A stretch of DNA of 64,000 bases from NCBI GenBank assembly GCA_904066235.2, contig CAJFCV020000004.1, positions 6,324,001-6,388,000 on the forward strand, given 5' to 3'. Shown piece by piece: positions 1 through 12,111 of the stretch. The notes under the pieces were generated by a model. It was not told where the DNA came from, did not search any database, and saw only the letters and a list, made by a program, of their open reading frames with translations. The translations under genes and the position numbers were made by a program. This DNA is from Bursaphelenchus xylophilus (taxonomy: Eukaryota > Nematoda > Chromadorea > Rhabditida > Aphelenchoididae). Positions within the stretch are counted from its first letter, which is position 1, and each line of letters starts with the position of its first letter.

Positions 1-610
1 CGTAATTAGGAGATCGGAACAGTTGCGCTTTTTGGATTTTTGCGTTAGTGACATAAAGAAAAAAATGCGGGAGCCTATTATCCTATGTTCTTCAGTATGC
101 AACAAAGAATGCTGTATGGAATTTTACCCTGATTTAATAAAAACGCCTGCGGTTATTATCATTTATTTGGAGACCGGCTGGCTTTTCCCAAGTTATTTGG
201 CGGCATTAATGTGGTATAATATACCCGGGTATATTCCCGAAATTTAGGGTATATTGGGGTATTTATAAAATTAGCCCCACGTCGCAGGAATTTGTAGGTT
301 TTTACTCTCTTTTTCAAAAAAAAAAATGAATTTGGAAAAATTTTCAACTTTTTGAGCGAAAACTTAAATTTTGCGAATTTTTCGTATATTCAAAGGTGAA
401 TATACGAAAGATTTTAAAAATTTCGGGTACGCACGCGTTTCGAACAATTTTTCCCGATCGGTGCCGAGAAAACGAAAAATTAAAAAGTAGTGCTTACAAT
501 TCGGTGCGTATTTCGCTAGCAACAGCAGATATTACCAAACTAAAAGGTGGATGTTAGACTGTAATGTCGTGCATTCCAAGGGCTTTATTTATTTTTTTAT
601 CTTTTTCCAG
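1..610. other. Probable intron of the FYVE gene, no coding signal
   Basis: No exon was recognised here. The first supported exon of the Phafin-like gene begins at 611, directly after a polypyrimidine-AG acceptor (CTTTTTCCAG), so this stretch is most simply the intron before it. The PH domain expected upstream of the FYVE domain in this family is not visible and should lie before the window. The part at 215-270 is rich in imperfect GTATA/CCCG short repeats (TATACCCGGGTATATTCCCG). Only short ORFs occur and none resembles a known protein. Confidence 0.5.
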
Positions 611-1170
611 AGGGAAAGGAACCTGCTCAAGATCATGCCGCCGTGTGGGTGCCGGATTCAGAAGCCGAGTTTTGCATGGTTTGCCATAACACTCATTTTA
701 CAGTAATTCAGAGAAGAGTAGGTTATTCACCATGGGCGTGAGAGGGTCTGGTAAAAAAAGTGAAATGATGGGTTTAAATTACCGTATTTTTCTTCTAGCA
801 TCATTGCCGATCCTGTGGAAAGGTTGTTTGTGGGTCATGCTCAACAAGGACGTTCACGTTAGAAGGGATCAGCAAGAAGCCCGTCCGAGTTTGTGATATT
901 GCAAGTTAATTGCAGTTCTTTTTCTATTCATGGCGGCTACTTATTTCTTAAATTTAGTGCTATAACAAGTTATGCCAACGATTCAAGGCGGCTCCGCAGG
1001 CTCTGAACGATTCGTCGGATTCAGACGACGACACAGGGCACCAGGACCACGAATTTGTAAGTGAAATTGATTTTCTATAGTTTTGTGGCCAAAAAGATAT
1101 AATGTTTAAGTATACTTTACAGGCAACCTTTTATCACGAAAAGGAAGAAGGCCCCGAAAAGTTGGTCTGA
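611..1170 (+). CDS. Phafin-type FYVE zinc-finger protein, 3' exons (partial)
   Basis: C-terminal part of a FYVE-domain protein, a domain that binds phosphatidylinositol 3-phosphate on endosomes. Four exons are read: 611-717, 799-900, 958-1056 and 1123-1170, with stop TGA at 1168-1170. The product shows the FYVE signature in order: WVPDSEAEFCMVCH, then the basic RRHHCRSCGKVVCGSC (the R-HHCR PI3P-binding motif), then VRVCDICYNKL. All eight zinc-binding cysteines and histidines are present. A short acidic tail with SDSDDD follows. A FYVE domain near the C-terminus followed by a short acidic tail is the layout of the PH-FYVE Phafin/PLEKHF family; the PH half would lie left of the window. The third intron (901-957) starts with GC instead of GT. 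The family call is by recall; FYVE itself is certain. Confidence 0.88.
901..957 (+). other. GC-AG intron in the FYVE gene
   Basis: The reading frame through the last FYVE zinc ligands can only be joined if the exon ending ...GTTTGTGATATT (VCDI) is followed by an intron beginning GCAAGT and ending TTTAG. The next exon then starts TGCTATAAC (CYN). This restores the obligatory C-x2-CY pair of FYVE domains. Nearby GT donors give frame breaks or lose the cysteine. GCAAGT is the known strong consensus for rare GC-AG introns. Confidence 0.8.
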
Positions 1171-1504
1171 TTTCGGATGATTCATTTCTATGTACAGCCA
1201 TTCTTAAATTTCCGTTTGCACTCCTCACTTATACAGATTTGCCGGTATCATAATGTCAATCATTTAACTTGTGATATTAATGTACAATATAACAATATGA
1301 GAAATAATAAAAGCGCCTTACTTTGGCACTTTGACCCGTATTTTCCTCCGAGATTCTTCATAATTCATCATCCATCAGCGACGTGCATTGATCCGTACTT
1401 TGTCGTCGATTAATTCCGTTTTGTTTTATCTCCCTGCAAGAGACCAATTAGAGATAGCGAATAACAAAGTATTCCACTTCCTTAAGTGCATATTATTGTT
1501 GTAC
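1171..1504. other. Convergent 3' flank between FYVE gene and GPCR
   Basis: These 334 bp separate two genes that converge (stops at 1170 on + and 1505 on -). They should hold both 3' UTRs. No coding exon, RNA gene or repeat was recognised. Confidence 0.5.
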
Positions 1505-2834
1505 TTACTTTGTGTCCGCAAGTTGATCATTACCATTAATGTCATGGCCGTTCTGATGCACTGTACTTGGACTTCGGTCCTCTCCCGTCGCGTTTAAGAC
1601 AGCCATCGTTACATTGCCTTGGTTTTGCGTTGAGTTAACCACATCGTGCTTCATCTGCAGCTGCGTGTTCAACAAACCATACAATATCCAATTCGAAGCC
1701 GACCCAAAGTACGGTAAAAGATGGACACAGTAGATGATAAAGACGAGCAAAGGTGAAGGATCTGACCTTCCATCAGCCAGAACGCTCATGTAAATGGCGT
1801 ATAGCACGGAACACCAGTAGGGAGTCCAACATACGAAGTAGAGAACAGCAATTAGAATGGTATAGATGGAGATACGGCGGAGAGGAATACCCGAGCGCGG
1901 CAGAGTCTTTGTATGTCGATAGAGTTTTCTGATTAGCCTGGAGTTGAAGAAGATGATTAGGATGAGAGGTACAAGATAGCCTAAGATGAACGTAGACGAT
2001 GTGAACCAGTAAAAAACATATGGTGGCATCATATCCGTGCATTTATATACCCGAACTCGAGTGACATTCTCGATCCCCGTGTCGGGGTCGACCTGTCGAT
2101 GTTGATGTAGCAAAACTTCCGTCGATGATGCATATGTTAGCATCGGTAATAATAGGACAAAAGCGACCACCCATAGTGCTAACAATTATTTTAAATGAAG
2201 TAAGAAAACACTTACTTATAATTGTCGATATCACAAATCTCCGTGACCGATAGTAATGTTTGTAAGGATGACACACAGCAACAAATCTGTCGAAGGACAT
2301 AGCCGTAATCAGAAAGGTGGAGACGATCCTCCCGACACTTCCGCATACATGATGCAATTTACATATGATGGTTCCGAACATCCAGAAGCCGATTATGCTA
2401 TCCTAAAGAACCTTCTCATGACACGAGCCACCTTACCAATATTGCTGGGGGTAGCGATAATGACATCAGGAAGTCGACCACACATAAGGCACCGATATAT
2501 AAGATGGCATTGTCAGACTGCCGTCTGCAGTTGACACGATTCCCCTTCCGTTCGGAAACAATGCCTCTGATGATGGTTAGAATAGACGAGTTCCCACATA
2601 TTCCCACAATGAAACACAGAACAAAGATGATCACAACGAAGAGAACTCGCGGTTGTAATTCCTAAAACAATGTCATTGGTCACGTCACTGGTTGGATAGT
2701 TATATTTTAAGAGTCAAGCAAAGTAGGCCCCCAAAAATAATTACTTGGATCGGCGGGTAAACATTGTGAATGTAGACATGCCCACTCTGACACAGATACG
2801 TGCCCCTCTCAGTCTGATGACAGTCCGGGTTCAT
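1505..2834 (-). CDS. Rhodopsin-class neuropeptide GPCR, somatostatin/opioid/allatostatin-C receptor-like
   Basis: Complete seven-helix receptor of about 380 residues in four exons. Start ATG is at 2834-2832 and exon 1 ends at 2745; further introns lie near 2400 (about 35 nt) and 2190-2210. Visible in order: an extracellular N-terminus with several cysteines; TM1 with GN (ICGNSS); TM2 with LCVVDFLMSLSLPPAI; TM3 preceded by FGTIICKLHH and ending SFDRFVAVCHP (a DRF version of DRY); TM6 with VLYFVCWTPYW; TM7 ending SNWILYGLLN in place of the usual NPxxY. The extracellular cysteines for the TM3-ECL2 disulfide are present (IICKL and YKCTD). The TM3 region with its FW-FG-CK pattern is characteristic of somatostatin/opioid/allatostatin-C receptors, which in nematodes are the NPR-16/17/24/32 type. 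The ligand cannot be told from sequence. It converges with the FYVE gene. Confidence 0.85.
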
Positions 2835-5800
2835 GGTTTAGCGAACGAGATCCGGGAATTGAGTTCGGGCGGCCATTGACGAAAAACGAGGACTTCGTGG
2901 AACCCTTCCGAGTGACAGTCGACGTTTAATTAAAGCCTGAAATCTGCCATGTATCAAAATCTTTGGGCCGTTTTAAGGTACTTCAGAAAATAAAAAGTTG
3001 TTGCCGTCAGACGGAGGTGAAGGACAAAACAAAACGGAATAAAACAGTCAAATTAATCAATAAAATTTTGACTTGGATATTTCTATTTTTAAACTGACAG
3101 CGAAATTAAACGGTTAGCTGCAAAAAGACTGGTAAAAATTTTACAGAATGCTTACGGGTTCCTAAATATACAGGAATAAATGAAGCAGACAGGGGCAGGT
3201 ATCATTGCCCGTTATTCGGGTAAAGACAAGAACTCGAGGGTTGGCTGACGTCCTCGACAAGAGGACATACGGAAAATTCCCTTCTCGCCCGCGGCACATT
3301 CGAAGGTACGGTTCCGGAAATCCCAACCCGACCAACCGGATATGGGGATTGGCCTGCGGGTCGGCCTTTCGAACAAAGTCAACGGCCACCCAAAACGGCT
3401 GGCAGAAGAAACGACGCGGTTGCTATTATTTATACAAAATCGTCCCACTATGATCTTGTCATGGTTAAGGAATAACAAAGCCTACCGCTCCCTTTAATTG
3501 ATTAAATTTTACAACATGGTGCTGGATAAACAAGGAATGAAAGGAAGACCCTGCACTTCTTAATGCCAAGACTTGGACTGTATCTGCAAATTTAAACAGA
3601 ACACGCACGAGATGGTATTTTCTATTTACGGTTATTCGCTTTTTCCATTATTTGTCTGAGAACAGTATAAGGAAAAAAGTGGTGGGAAATTACAAATCGA
3701 ATTTGACTTCACACTCAAATGTAGGCCGCTTAATACAATTACAGCCAAGCATGGCATGCTCAAAAATAGTCTAAAGAGTATTGGCATCAAGTTTAAAGCG
3801 GAGCGAAGATAGGACCTGATGTAAACCAATTGGTTTGAAACTACTTGTTTTCGTGTAGGGCCAGGGTTTAGAGTGATATTAAGATCGTCGCAGGAAACGC
3901 CTCGGGTTGTGTCCGCTCTAAGCAAGACATCACCGCTGCCTGATGATGACTTAAAAGTCATCCGCGGATGACTTAAAAGTCATCCGCCTTTGCAAGGCTC
4001 GAAGGTATTAAACGATGTCACATAATTGCCCCCCCCCTCCCCGTTGGGCTTTTGACCTCGAATGCCGGAGGTCATCCAGTCGAAAGGCCAAGTGGCCCGA
4101 GCTCATTTTTATATATAAATAAAGGGAACGCAACAATCACACACAATCGAAGGCACGGCACAGAACGGCGGGGCATAAAATGCACTCATGAAAAACAATA
4201 TAGATGAGGAAGGATCCGCGGCCAACTCCAGAATAACTCCGCTCCCCCCACAGAAACGTCGCGCGGTCGGTCTGACTCTCTCAAATTTGACTTTAAATGT
4301 GCGAGTACAAGTTCAAATAAGGGCCGGGAATTAAGCGGGAACGAAGTGGCATACTTTCCCTTGATTACAATTCCGTTGGAACAAACGCTGCCTTTTTTGT
4401 GTTTGCTAATTCAACCCTCAATCCAATTACTATAACAACCCGACTTTCGATCGTTTGAATATAACTACAAAATTGAAGTCAAAGGAAATTTTGTGGGTTA
4501 ATTAATAGAAGTAGGATGTGATTAGTCCCATCGGTTTGTTTACACAATTCCCTTCCACGTCACGGTGATCTCACTCTTATAAAATATAGGACATGGCTTT
4601 GATATCCCGTCAGCTAAGAATAGAAGTACCCCGACAGAGACTCTTCAAACTGAGTTATACCACTAGATTCTGTACGACTCTGATTAAAAATCAGAGAAAA
4701 ACGTTCGAATAATATTAAAAAGGATGTCGCCCACGTCTATATTTACTGTGAAAAAGTACACCAAAGTATCATGACATCAGGACAGAAGGAAGTAAATCTA
4801 GCAGTCAGTGAGGAAAGAAGTTTGCACAAGTAATCTTAAATGAACGTCGGAGGCTTAGAAGAAGGCAACAGAACACCTCTGTGCACAAGCGCCCTGATTA
4901 CCCGAAACCTCAAAAAGACAATGGCCCTGTGATTACAGAAAAGCCACAAGACCTCGTCCATCCAGACTAGATCCGAATCCGTCCCTCGGCAATGCAAAGG
5001 TGCTGAATAGCGGTAATTGGGGCCGTAGAAAAGGGTCGGAGGCTTCCCGTTGACATTCATGAAAACAGAATGGAAATTAAACTGTGTTAGCTGGGAATCT
5101 CAAATAAACAACAGGTTAATAACAGGCCAGTACAAACAAAGAATAAACGTTTTTGGGGGCCAGTGCTGGACCGCGGCTGCCAACCGGCAATGCGGGTCTG
5201 GAAGGAGCCGAAACCGGTTTTTACTTCTTTAATTGGCGCCTCCTGGGAGCGGATGAATCGCCTCCGCATCCCCTCAAAGCATCCACCTCCAATTTGGTGG
5301 GCCGGCAGATAGAAGTGAGGCCTGTTCGAGGCCCAGAACATTAATCCGGCCCCATTCCTCTCATGTTCCCCCCCCCCTCGGTTTGGTGGCAAAATCTGGA
5401 AATTAATCATTTTCAGGCCTCGAAGACGGCGGTTTTTACGTTAGCAGTCAACTCTCCGGAACTGCAAGAAGGTAGCCGGAATCCATTTCGAGCACTACTC
5501 CAATTGAATTAAACCGATGGAAACGACTGCCGTCAGTCCCTTAATCATCACAATCACACCCCGAAACGTAACTTTGTTTGTACTCAAATCCATGGAGATT
5601 ACTCGACGCGACCCTAGATCGCCAAACCTACATATCCACGTCCAAATGAACAGCCTAAAGATGCACTCCGAAACCATTTAATGGAAATGACTTCCTCGAC
5701 CTGCCAGAATGGCCGTCTCTCTGTCTTTGTTCTCGGCTCGTGACCGATCGTCCTCAAACCACACCTTATGCTTCCGTCATGTTTACGACAACAAACAATT

Positions 5801-6889
5801 AAACAGACAAAACAAGCACCATCTTCGAAATCGCTTAATCACCTACAAAATCAAATATGAGCAACAATAAGACGAAAGCCAAACTTGAAGAGGAATTGTC
5901 TATAAAAACAAATGGAAATGACACTAGACAAAGATGAGTTATATAGCCACAGAGCGTAAACAGAAATATATGAAAATACAGCGGTAATGCCAAAAAAGAA
6001 AGCGAAAGCAGTAAATAGCGGACGCGGCTTCAACAAATATGGCGAAAGTACACCTGAAGCCACTTTTGAGGCGAAGCCATGGAAGAACTAATAAAACTAA
6101 AAATCATTAAGTACATGAATTCCAACATCCGAAGACAAATCGAGATCCGTTTAAAGAGTAAAAAGGATTCGGAATCTGCTAAATGCCATGATTAAGGTCT
6201 TTTCGGAAGGAGACTCACTAACTGCCTTAATTAATCAGAGAGTACATCATAAGTTCTAATCCAGGCCTCAAATAATTATTCCTGTAAGGGATTAATGGGA
6301 GAATGAATAACGAGTTGGAGGACCTCATGCAGCCATTTCTTTTCGGGTAATTATTATATTTGGGAAGACAAACAAAACTATTCCAAGCATGACAAAACTA
6401 ATGAGTCAGAAGTGTGTCAGAAATGTAATCCAATAATCAACAACACGAAAACTGACCTGCATTTTTGGTATTTGGTAGACTCAATTTCATTTTTTCGGGC
6501 TTCGTGGCATAAGGTAATTATGCGAATGTTGCAAAAAAAGGAAACAGGAATCAGGAAAAGAAAGAAAGGAACAAGTAAGCTTCTCAGGGTGATATATCAT
6601 TTTATTTTCTTGTCATCTCCATAAGCATTTTTTATCTCTTCAGATTAGAGGTCGGAAGAATAACATTTCCGGCAAGAGAAAAACATAAAACTCTAGGATA
6701 CCGATCAATGGAATCTCTGGGATTAGCAGTTCATCAAAAAACAAGGAAAGCAAAATCCTACAAATCCGGCTCTAGTCCCTGGCCCGAAAACATTTCGTTT
6801 CTGGTTTCCACGTTTTTGTGGCATTCTGCCATTTTGCTCAAAAAATAAAAAAACATTTTTTATATCTCTACGTAAATACGTGTGTCTGG
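2835..6889. other. 4 kb intergenic stretch without a recognisable gene
   Basis: This lies between the divergently transcribed GPCR (-) and COG2 (+), so it should contain both promoters. All ORFs are short (up to about 110 codons), lack family resemblance and do not join through plausible splice sites. Visible structure is limited to a two-copy palindromic repeat at 3945-3988 and poly-C runs near 4027 and 5369. A GC-richer stretch at about 5150-5345 shows no protein or RNA signature. Confidence 0.5.
3945..3988. repeat. Two tandem copies of a 22-bp palindrome-bearing unit
   Basis: The unit GATGACTTAAAAGTCATCCG plus two more bases occurs twice back to back (3945-3966 and 3967-3988). Each unit contains the perfect 16-bp palindrome ATGACTTAAAAGTCAT, and the junction CCGCGG is itself palindromic. 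It could be a pair of binding sites for a dimeric factor upstream of the GPCR, or a chance tandem duplication. Confidence 0.6.
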
Positions 6890-9157
6890 ATGACGGTAAA
6901 CACGGAGCGAAAGAAGTCGTTGATCGATGGACATGTTGAGAATGGAATCGATCTCAAGTTCTGCTTTGATCCCGGACTCCTTGATAGATCTGATTTTACT
7001 GTGGAGAAGTTCATAAATTTCAATCGGAAAAGGGCGACCCTCGACCAGATTCATAATGACTTGCGGGCTTTCTTGAGGCATCTACAGAACTCTATGGTGG
7101 AGCTCATTAATGATGATTACGCTGATTTTGTGAATCTGTCTGCTAATCTTGCTGCATTAAAGGAATCGATTGATAAAGTCTCCACGGATGTTGTGGTAAG
7201 CTAATGAATTGAACTAACTTCCTCTCCCAATTTTAGTCTGCTTGGGATGGGTTTGAAAGTTCGAACGAGTCAATTAAGGAGACTGCGAATTTGATTAACC
7301 GAAAATCCGAAGAGATTATACAGATTCGACAACATCAGGTGTCCGTACGAAACAAGATACTGTTCCTGACAAGTCTGGATAGACTGAGTCTCTGTTTAAC
7401 CAAAAGACCGTCTGATTTATCCCAGAAATGGTAAAATTATACATTTCTTTACACATTTATAATTTTAGGTACCTAAAGCTCATAAATATTCTAATCTCAA
7501 TCCAAGTGTGGCAGCTAAGAATTCCGGAGAATGATCTAAAGTCGGGAGCACTTGTAGCAAAAGATGTCTGTTTTGGAAAGGCCAAGAAATTGCTGACTGA
7601 GGATCTAGTCACAGATTTAAGATCGGGATGCCAGTTTGTCATATTTATTTTGGCGGGCCTGAAGTTGATTAGAGAGTTGGAATATGCTTCAAAAATAATT
7701 TCATACACGGTAATCAAGAGCTCTGTGGATGTGGTGGGAAGTGACCCTATCGATCAGCTGGTCAATGCATTTGAACAATGTAAAAAGGTATGGTTCCTTC
7801 GTTTATTATTTTCTTCTTTAGCTCCGAACTCAGTGGATTACAAATCTTCAAATTCACGATCAGTACACTCAAGAAGCCAGTCATTTTCTGGATGACGCTT
7901 TAATGGAATTTATTTTAGGATTTCTGGATGATGTGAGTATCCCAAGAATGGGCCACGATTCTCATTATTATTTTTAGAATCTGAGTTCCCTTTGCCTTCC
8001 AAGTGATCCTTCTGTCTTCTTCCGGTCACATATGATAACCTACAACTTTGCCTCGTCGTTTCCACAAATTAATGCTCATCCCGCATTCCTTAACGGACTC
8101 AGGGATCGTTATAATACGATGCTTTATGTAAAACGGCTCACCGCGCCTTTTAGAGACCAAATGGCTTCGGCGATTTCCGACCTTACCGTCAAGTATAACC
8201 AGTCCGAAGACCGATTACATCCGTTTGATCCTTCGAATACTGTGTTGCGAGCAATAGATACCCTTTATTCCGACAATTATTTTTTGCCGAACGTATCCCC
8301 AGAGATTTGGGAGTTTACTTTAAAACTTTTGGAACAACATCACGATTGGATTAACAAGTGTTCTGAGCAAGTTGACGATTAATTTTGATTTTATTTCAAT
8401 TTAGAGTGGAACCTTGCAAAGCAGTTGATGAGATATCTGGAGTAATATCAGTTAAAGAAAGATGGCCGGATCTTGTGATTTTGGTTGCCGGTGCTCATTC
8501 TTTTTATACTAAACTCTACGATTTTTGTGTGACAAAGATTTTCAAAAAGTTCCATGAGATGAATGCAGAAGAAGGTCCTTTTCGTCAATTTGTAATCGAG
8601 TATAATGGCCTGGCTGCTGAGAACCGTGCTCAAATTATCGACAAGATTATCAAAGATTTAGTGGAGAAATCCGCTATTGAATTAATGAAGGTTGCAGAAA
8701 TTCCCAAGCACTACCGATGGACAAAAAAACCAGCTCCAACAGCATCCAATCCATATGTTGACCAGGCATTTGAATATCAAAAAAAATTTAAAGAACAAGC
8801 CGAGAAAATGGAATGGATAGCGGAATGGATAACAGAAACACTGAAAAGAATACGGAGCGAAATGGTTGATATCTTCTTAGAACATGCTGGAAAGGTGAGT
8901 CTTTTCAAAGGAACAATGTCTTATTGTTTTAGGTTTTGAGTTCGGTTCAACAAACTGGTTCAAGTCTCCAGCGATTTAAACGGAAGGGATTGATTAATTC
9001 AGAATCTTCTGACAAAGTGGCGGAAACTGACGAATTCAAGATAAAGTTACAATTACAATTAGACACTGCACGTGTCAGAGAAGCAGCTAATGAAGTTGGG
9101 ATATCTGTAGATAAACTGGATCAGTTCTTGGAGGCCATCCAACAGACCGAGGCTTGA
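6890..9157 (+). CDS. cogc-2: Conserved oligomeric Golgi complex subunit 2 (COG2)
   Basis: Subunit of lobe A of the COG tethering complex, which captures retrograde vesicles at the Golgi. The N-terminal COG2 domain is clear: CFDPGLLDRSDFTVEKFI, then AFLRHLQNSMVELINDDYADFVNLSANL, the family hallmark. The COG2 C-terminal domain follows from about 8035 (PFRDQMASAISDLTV..., WPDLVILVAGAHSFYTKLYDF) to the end (DKLDQFLEAIQQTEA). About seven short introns are read, e.g. 7196-7236 and an intron before 8404 whose donor (GTGTTC) is chosen to keep frame. The first in-frame ATG gives MTVNTERKKSL. The total is about 650 residues, a little shorter than human COG2. The segment at 7470-7530 is the least certain and may hold one more splice. 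UFL1 starts 152 bp downstream on the same strand. Confidence 0.88.
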
Positions 9158-9309
9158 TTAATTTTTAACAACCGTTTATAATAATAAGCATCTGTGATAA
9201 AGTATTTATTTATAACTTCGAATTGATTCCTTTGCTGTAAAATCCAATTTTAATATCTGAAGGAGAATTAAAACATAATTGTTTATATTTTTGATAGTCA
9301 AGCTAGAAT
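9158..9309 (+). promoter_or_regulatory. Short intercistronic gap COG2-UFL1
   Basis: Only 152 bp separate the COG2 stop from the UFL1 ATG on the same strand. The gap is AT-rich and could not easily hold a full promoter as well as a 3' UTR. This is the spacing expected for an operon resolved by trans-splicing, but no spliced-leader acceptor can be proved here: the ATG is preceded by GATAGTCAAGCTAGAAT. Confidence 0.4.
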
Positions 9310-11862
9310 ATGGCTACTTGGGCAGATATCCGGCGTTTAGCGGCTGATCTTCAACGTGTGCAGGCGGCCGATTCTGAGAAAAAGTAAGTGTTCAAATTAA
9401 CATTTATTGTTTCAAAAACAGGCTTTCTGAGGCGAATTGCATTGAAGTAATTACGAAGCTAATCAACAGTGGCGCCATCGACATAGTTGTTGCGTCGAAC
9501 GGGAAGGAATACATCACAAAGAAGCATCTGATAACTGAAATTGAAAACGAATGCATTGCCAACGGAGGGAGGGTTACTGTAACAGATCTGGTGGCATTGT
9601 TGAATGTCAATTTGGAGCACGTAGAGACGGCTACGTCTGTTTTGATCAACAGCTCTCACGAATACATACTATGTGCTGGAGAATTACTTGCCAGGTAATG
9701 AAGACGTAGTGTGCAATAATTTTACTTTTTAGGGATTTCATTAATGGATTGTGCAAACAGTTGAATGAAAAGTTGAAGGAAACTGGACAACTCTCCATGC
9801 TGGAACTTTCCAAAACTTGGGATCTCCCTACCGATGTGTTCAATCACTACGTTCTTCCAGAGTTGGGCACCAAGATTGATGCCAAGAAGGTGGAAGATCA
9901 GTTGTACACCAACAGCTTCCTCCAAATCCAAACAAACAAATTGAGAGCTTGTTTGGCGGCTTTCAGCAAGTAAGGCAATGAAAATATTATTTCTTTTCTA
10001 GGCCGACGTCGTTGTCATCAATATTTTCGGCATTTTCCATTCCCGAATCCTTATTTTTTAACATTTGGAATGGTCTGATTGCCGATGGAAAGTTGAGTGG
10101 CCATGTTGTAGGCGCCAAAAACAATCTGAAAGCCTATTATGTCCCGAGAATGCATGAAATTCTGGTCAAGTCATTTATCAAAAAGACGTTCGAATCAGAA
10201 GGATTTATCGGTAACTTAATCTTATGCTGAATTTAACTGAAAATTTATAGCTACTTCTCTGCTGAAGAAGCTCTCCGTAAATGACGCCAAGGCCTACTTT
10301 AAGGATTTGTTTTCAAAAAAAGTGTTGGAATCGAGTTTGTTTTTGGAATCCGGAGTTGTCACTCAAAGTTTATGGGCCGATACGATCACCAGTGTCCACG
10401 GTAACATATACTTTATAATTATTTGAAAGCCATCGAAAGAGACCCCCGGTTCGGGGATCTCTTTCGAAGGAAACCTAATTATTTGGTTCAGAGGAGTTAA
10501 CGGCCAAGCTCTATGTAATCGTGGAAGAAATTCTTCCCACTGTGCTATCAGATATGTCCGAAAAGGACATTGATCTGTTATACGCAGACATCAAAAGGAA
10601 CAAGCCTAATGTGAAATCAATCATTGGGGAGGTTTATGTCTTATACGACGATAAAATTGTTGACCAAGCCTTGGAGAAGGTGATTCCGACTGTTATTGAG
10701 AAGGCCAGGTCTGATGCCCCTTCTATTATTGACAAAATAAAAGAATTCAAGTTATCACAACAAAACGTCCAGAAGAAAGCAGAGGAAGATGTAAGTATTA
10801 CTGAAATCTGCATTGATTTTAGGACGACTGGGGGTCAGGAGGCGGAAAGAAAAAAGGAAAAAGCGGCAAGAAACAATCAACGACAAAAGCGAAGAATACT
10901 TCCAACAATTCCCAAGGTAATTTGACAGCATTATAATGAGTTTGTTAGCAGATTACTGGAGTCTCGTCACCTTGGATAAGAGGGAATTGAGAGAAGATCT
11001 TTCCGCAATAGCACACGTTCCCGACCTCTTGCTTGACGAGATTATCGATGAACTTTTTGTTCAGACCAATAATCGATACAAGGAAGAAGTGGAGCTGGCT
11101 TTGACAAGTGTTGATAGTAGTGCGAGCAAAGACATGAAGAAGTTGATCGAGGAACGGAGACTGAAAGCACAACATCTCTACGATCAACTGCTCGTGTTCG
11201 AACAGAGTTTGGATGAATTACCCGGTATGGTAATCGCTTTCGTACTGATTATTGTTTTAGAAACACTCGCCCTGGATCTAAAGTCATATCTCACCAAGTC
11301 TATTTGCCTCGAGATTTGTCAACTGATGTTGTCTACAGTAACCGAATGCCCTTCTTCAACTCCACTTTCCAACAAAGTTAGAGATGAGCTTATTAATTCG
11401 ATCAAGGATCCTGAGGCCAGGGAAATTCTCTCTGCCCTTTTTGCCAGTACCTCCGATCTAGCACAATTCCATGATTCAGTCACCGATCTGCAGAAGATAT
11501 CGATTATGCTCAGAATTCCGGACAAAAAGAAGAGAACCGAGACGTTCGAGAGTTACAAGGAGCTTCTTAGGAAAAGGATATCAGAAGAAACTGATCCTCC
11601 AACTCTCCTTTTGACCTGTATCCTCTTCGTCTTCGCAACTAAAAGGGGCATAGCCATAACATGCACCGGGAAGTTTGTTGGGCAGCTGATCAAAGAATTG
11701 AGTGCTGACTCGGGGAAAATCCCTAACACATTAGTTGATCAACTTCAAGAGACACAGAAGTTGGTTGTGGATTCGCTAAAGAAAAAGAATGTAGATCAAG
11801 AGCTGATGGATAAGTTGACTCAGAAAGCGGCCGAACTGAAAACGTCTATGCTAGCTCTTTGA
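9310..11862 (+). CDS. ufl-1: E3 UFM1-protein ligase 1 (UFL1)
   Basis: Ligase that transfers the ubiquitin-like UFM1 to targets at the ER and ribosome. The N-terminus MATWADIRRLAADLQRVQAA is the UFL1 start and continues into a conserved winged-helix region (LSEANCIEVITKLI...IVVASNGKEYITKKHL). A Lys/Gly/Ser-rich linker (GGGKKKGKSGKKQSTTKAK) lies at about 10835-10900, where UFL1 has its disordered basic segment. A helical C-terminal region follows and ends ELKTSMLAL. About ten exons are read, with introns of 30-90 nt. The length is near 700 residues, compared with about 790 in human. There is no RING or HECT domain, as expected, since UFL1 acts as a scaffold ligase. One intron (10401-10491) contains a strong hairpin. 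Confidence 0.9.
10434..10466 (+). other. Perfect-looking hairpin inside a ufl-1 intron
   Basis: CGAAAGAGA (10434-10442) pairs with TCTCTTTCG (10458-10466). After one C/A mismatch, CCCCG pairs with CGGGG, leaving a GTT triloop. That is a 14-bp GC-rich stem within a 91-nt intron, most of the introns around it being about 40 nt and AT-rich. It is not a terminator, since this is a eukaryote. Possible roles are an RNA-structure element affecting splicing, or a remnant of a tiny palindromic element. Confidence 0.75.
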
Positions 11863-12111
11863 ATTTTATACTATGTCTGTTTAATAATCAATATTCATAT
11901 TTAAAGGTTATAATTTTTGTGTACAAGCTGGAAGAAGTAAGACCTTTTCTGGTTATCTGACAAGGAAAGTACTTTTGTGAGGGCTCCTACTTTTCGACGG
12001 GACATATCTCAAAAAATCCGAAAAATCGTGCTGACTAAGAATATGTAAAAATTAGCTGCCTAATTTCCGGTTTTAGGGCTGAAAAAATAATTGCAAGTAG
12101 ACTTAAAGTCC

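Noticed and set aside
5087..5410. 107-codon minus-strand ORF in a GC-richer patch
   Set aside because: No homology pattern, and a competing ORF exists on the other strand over the same bases; probably compositional.
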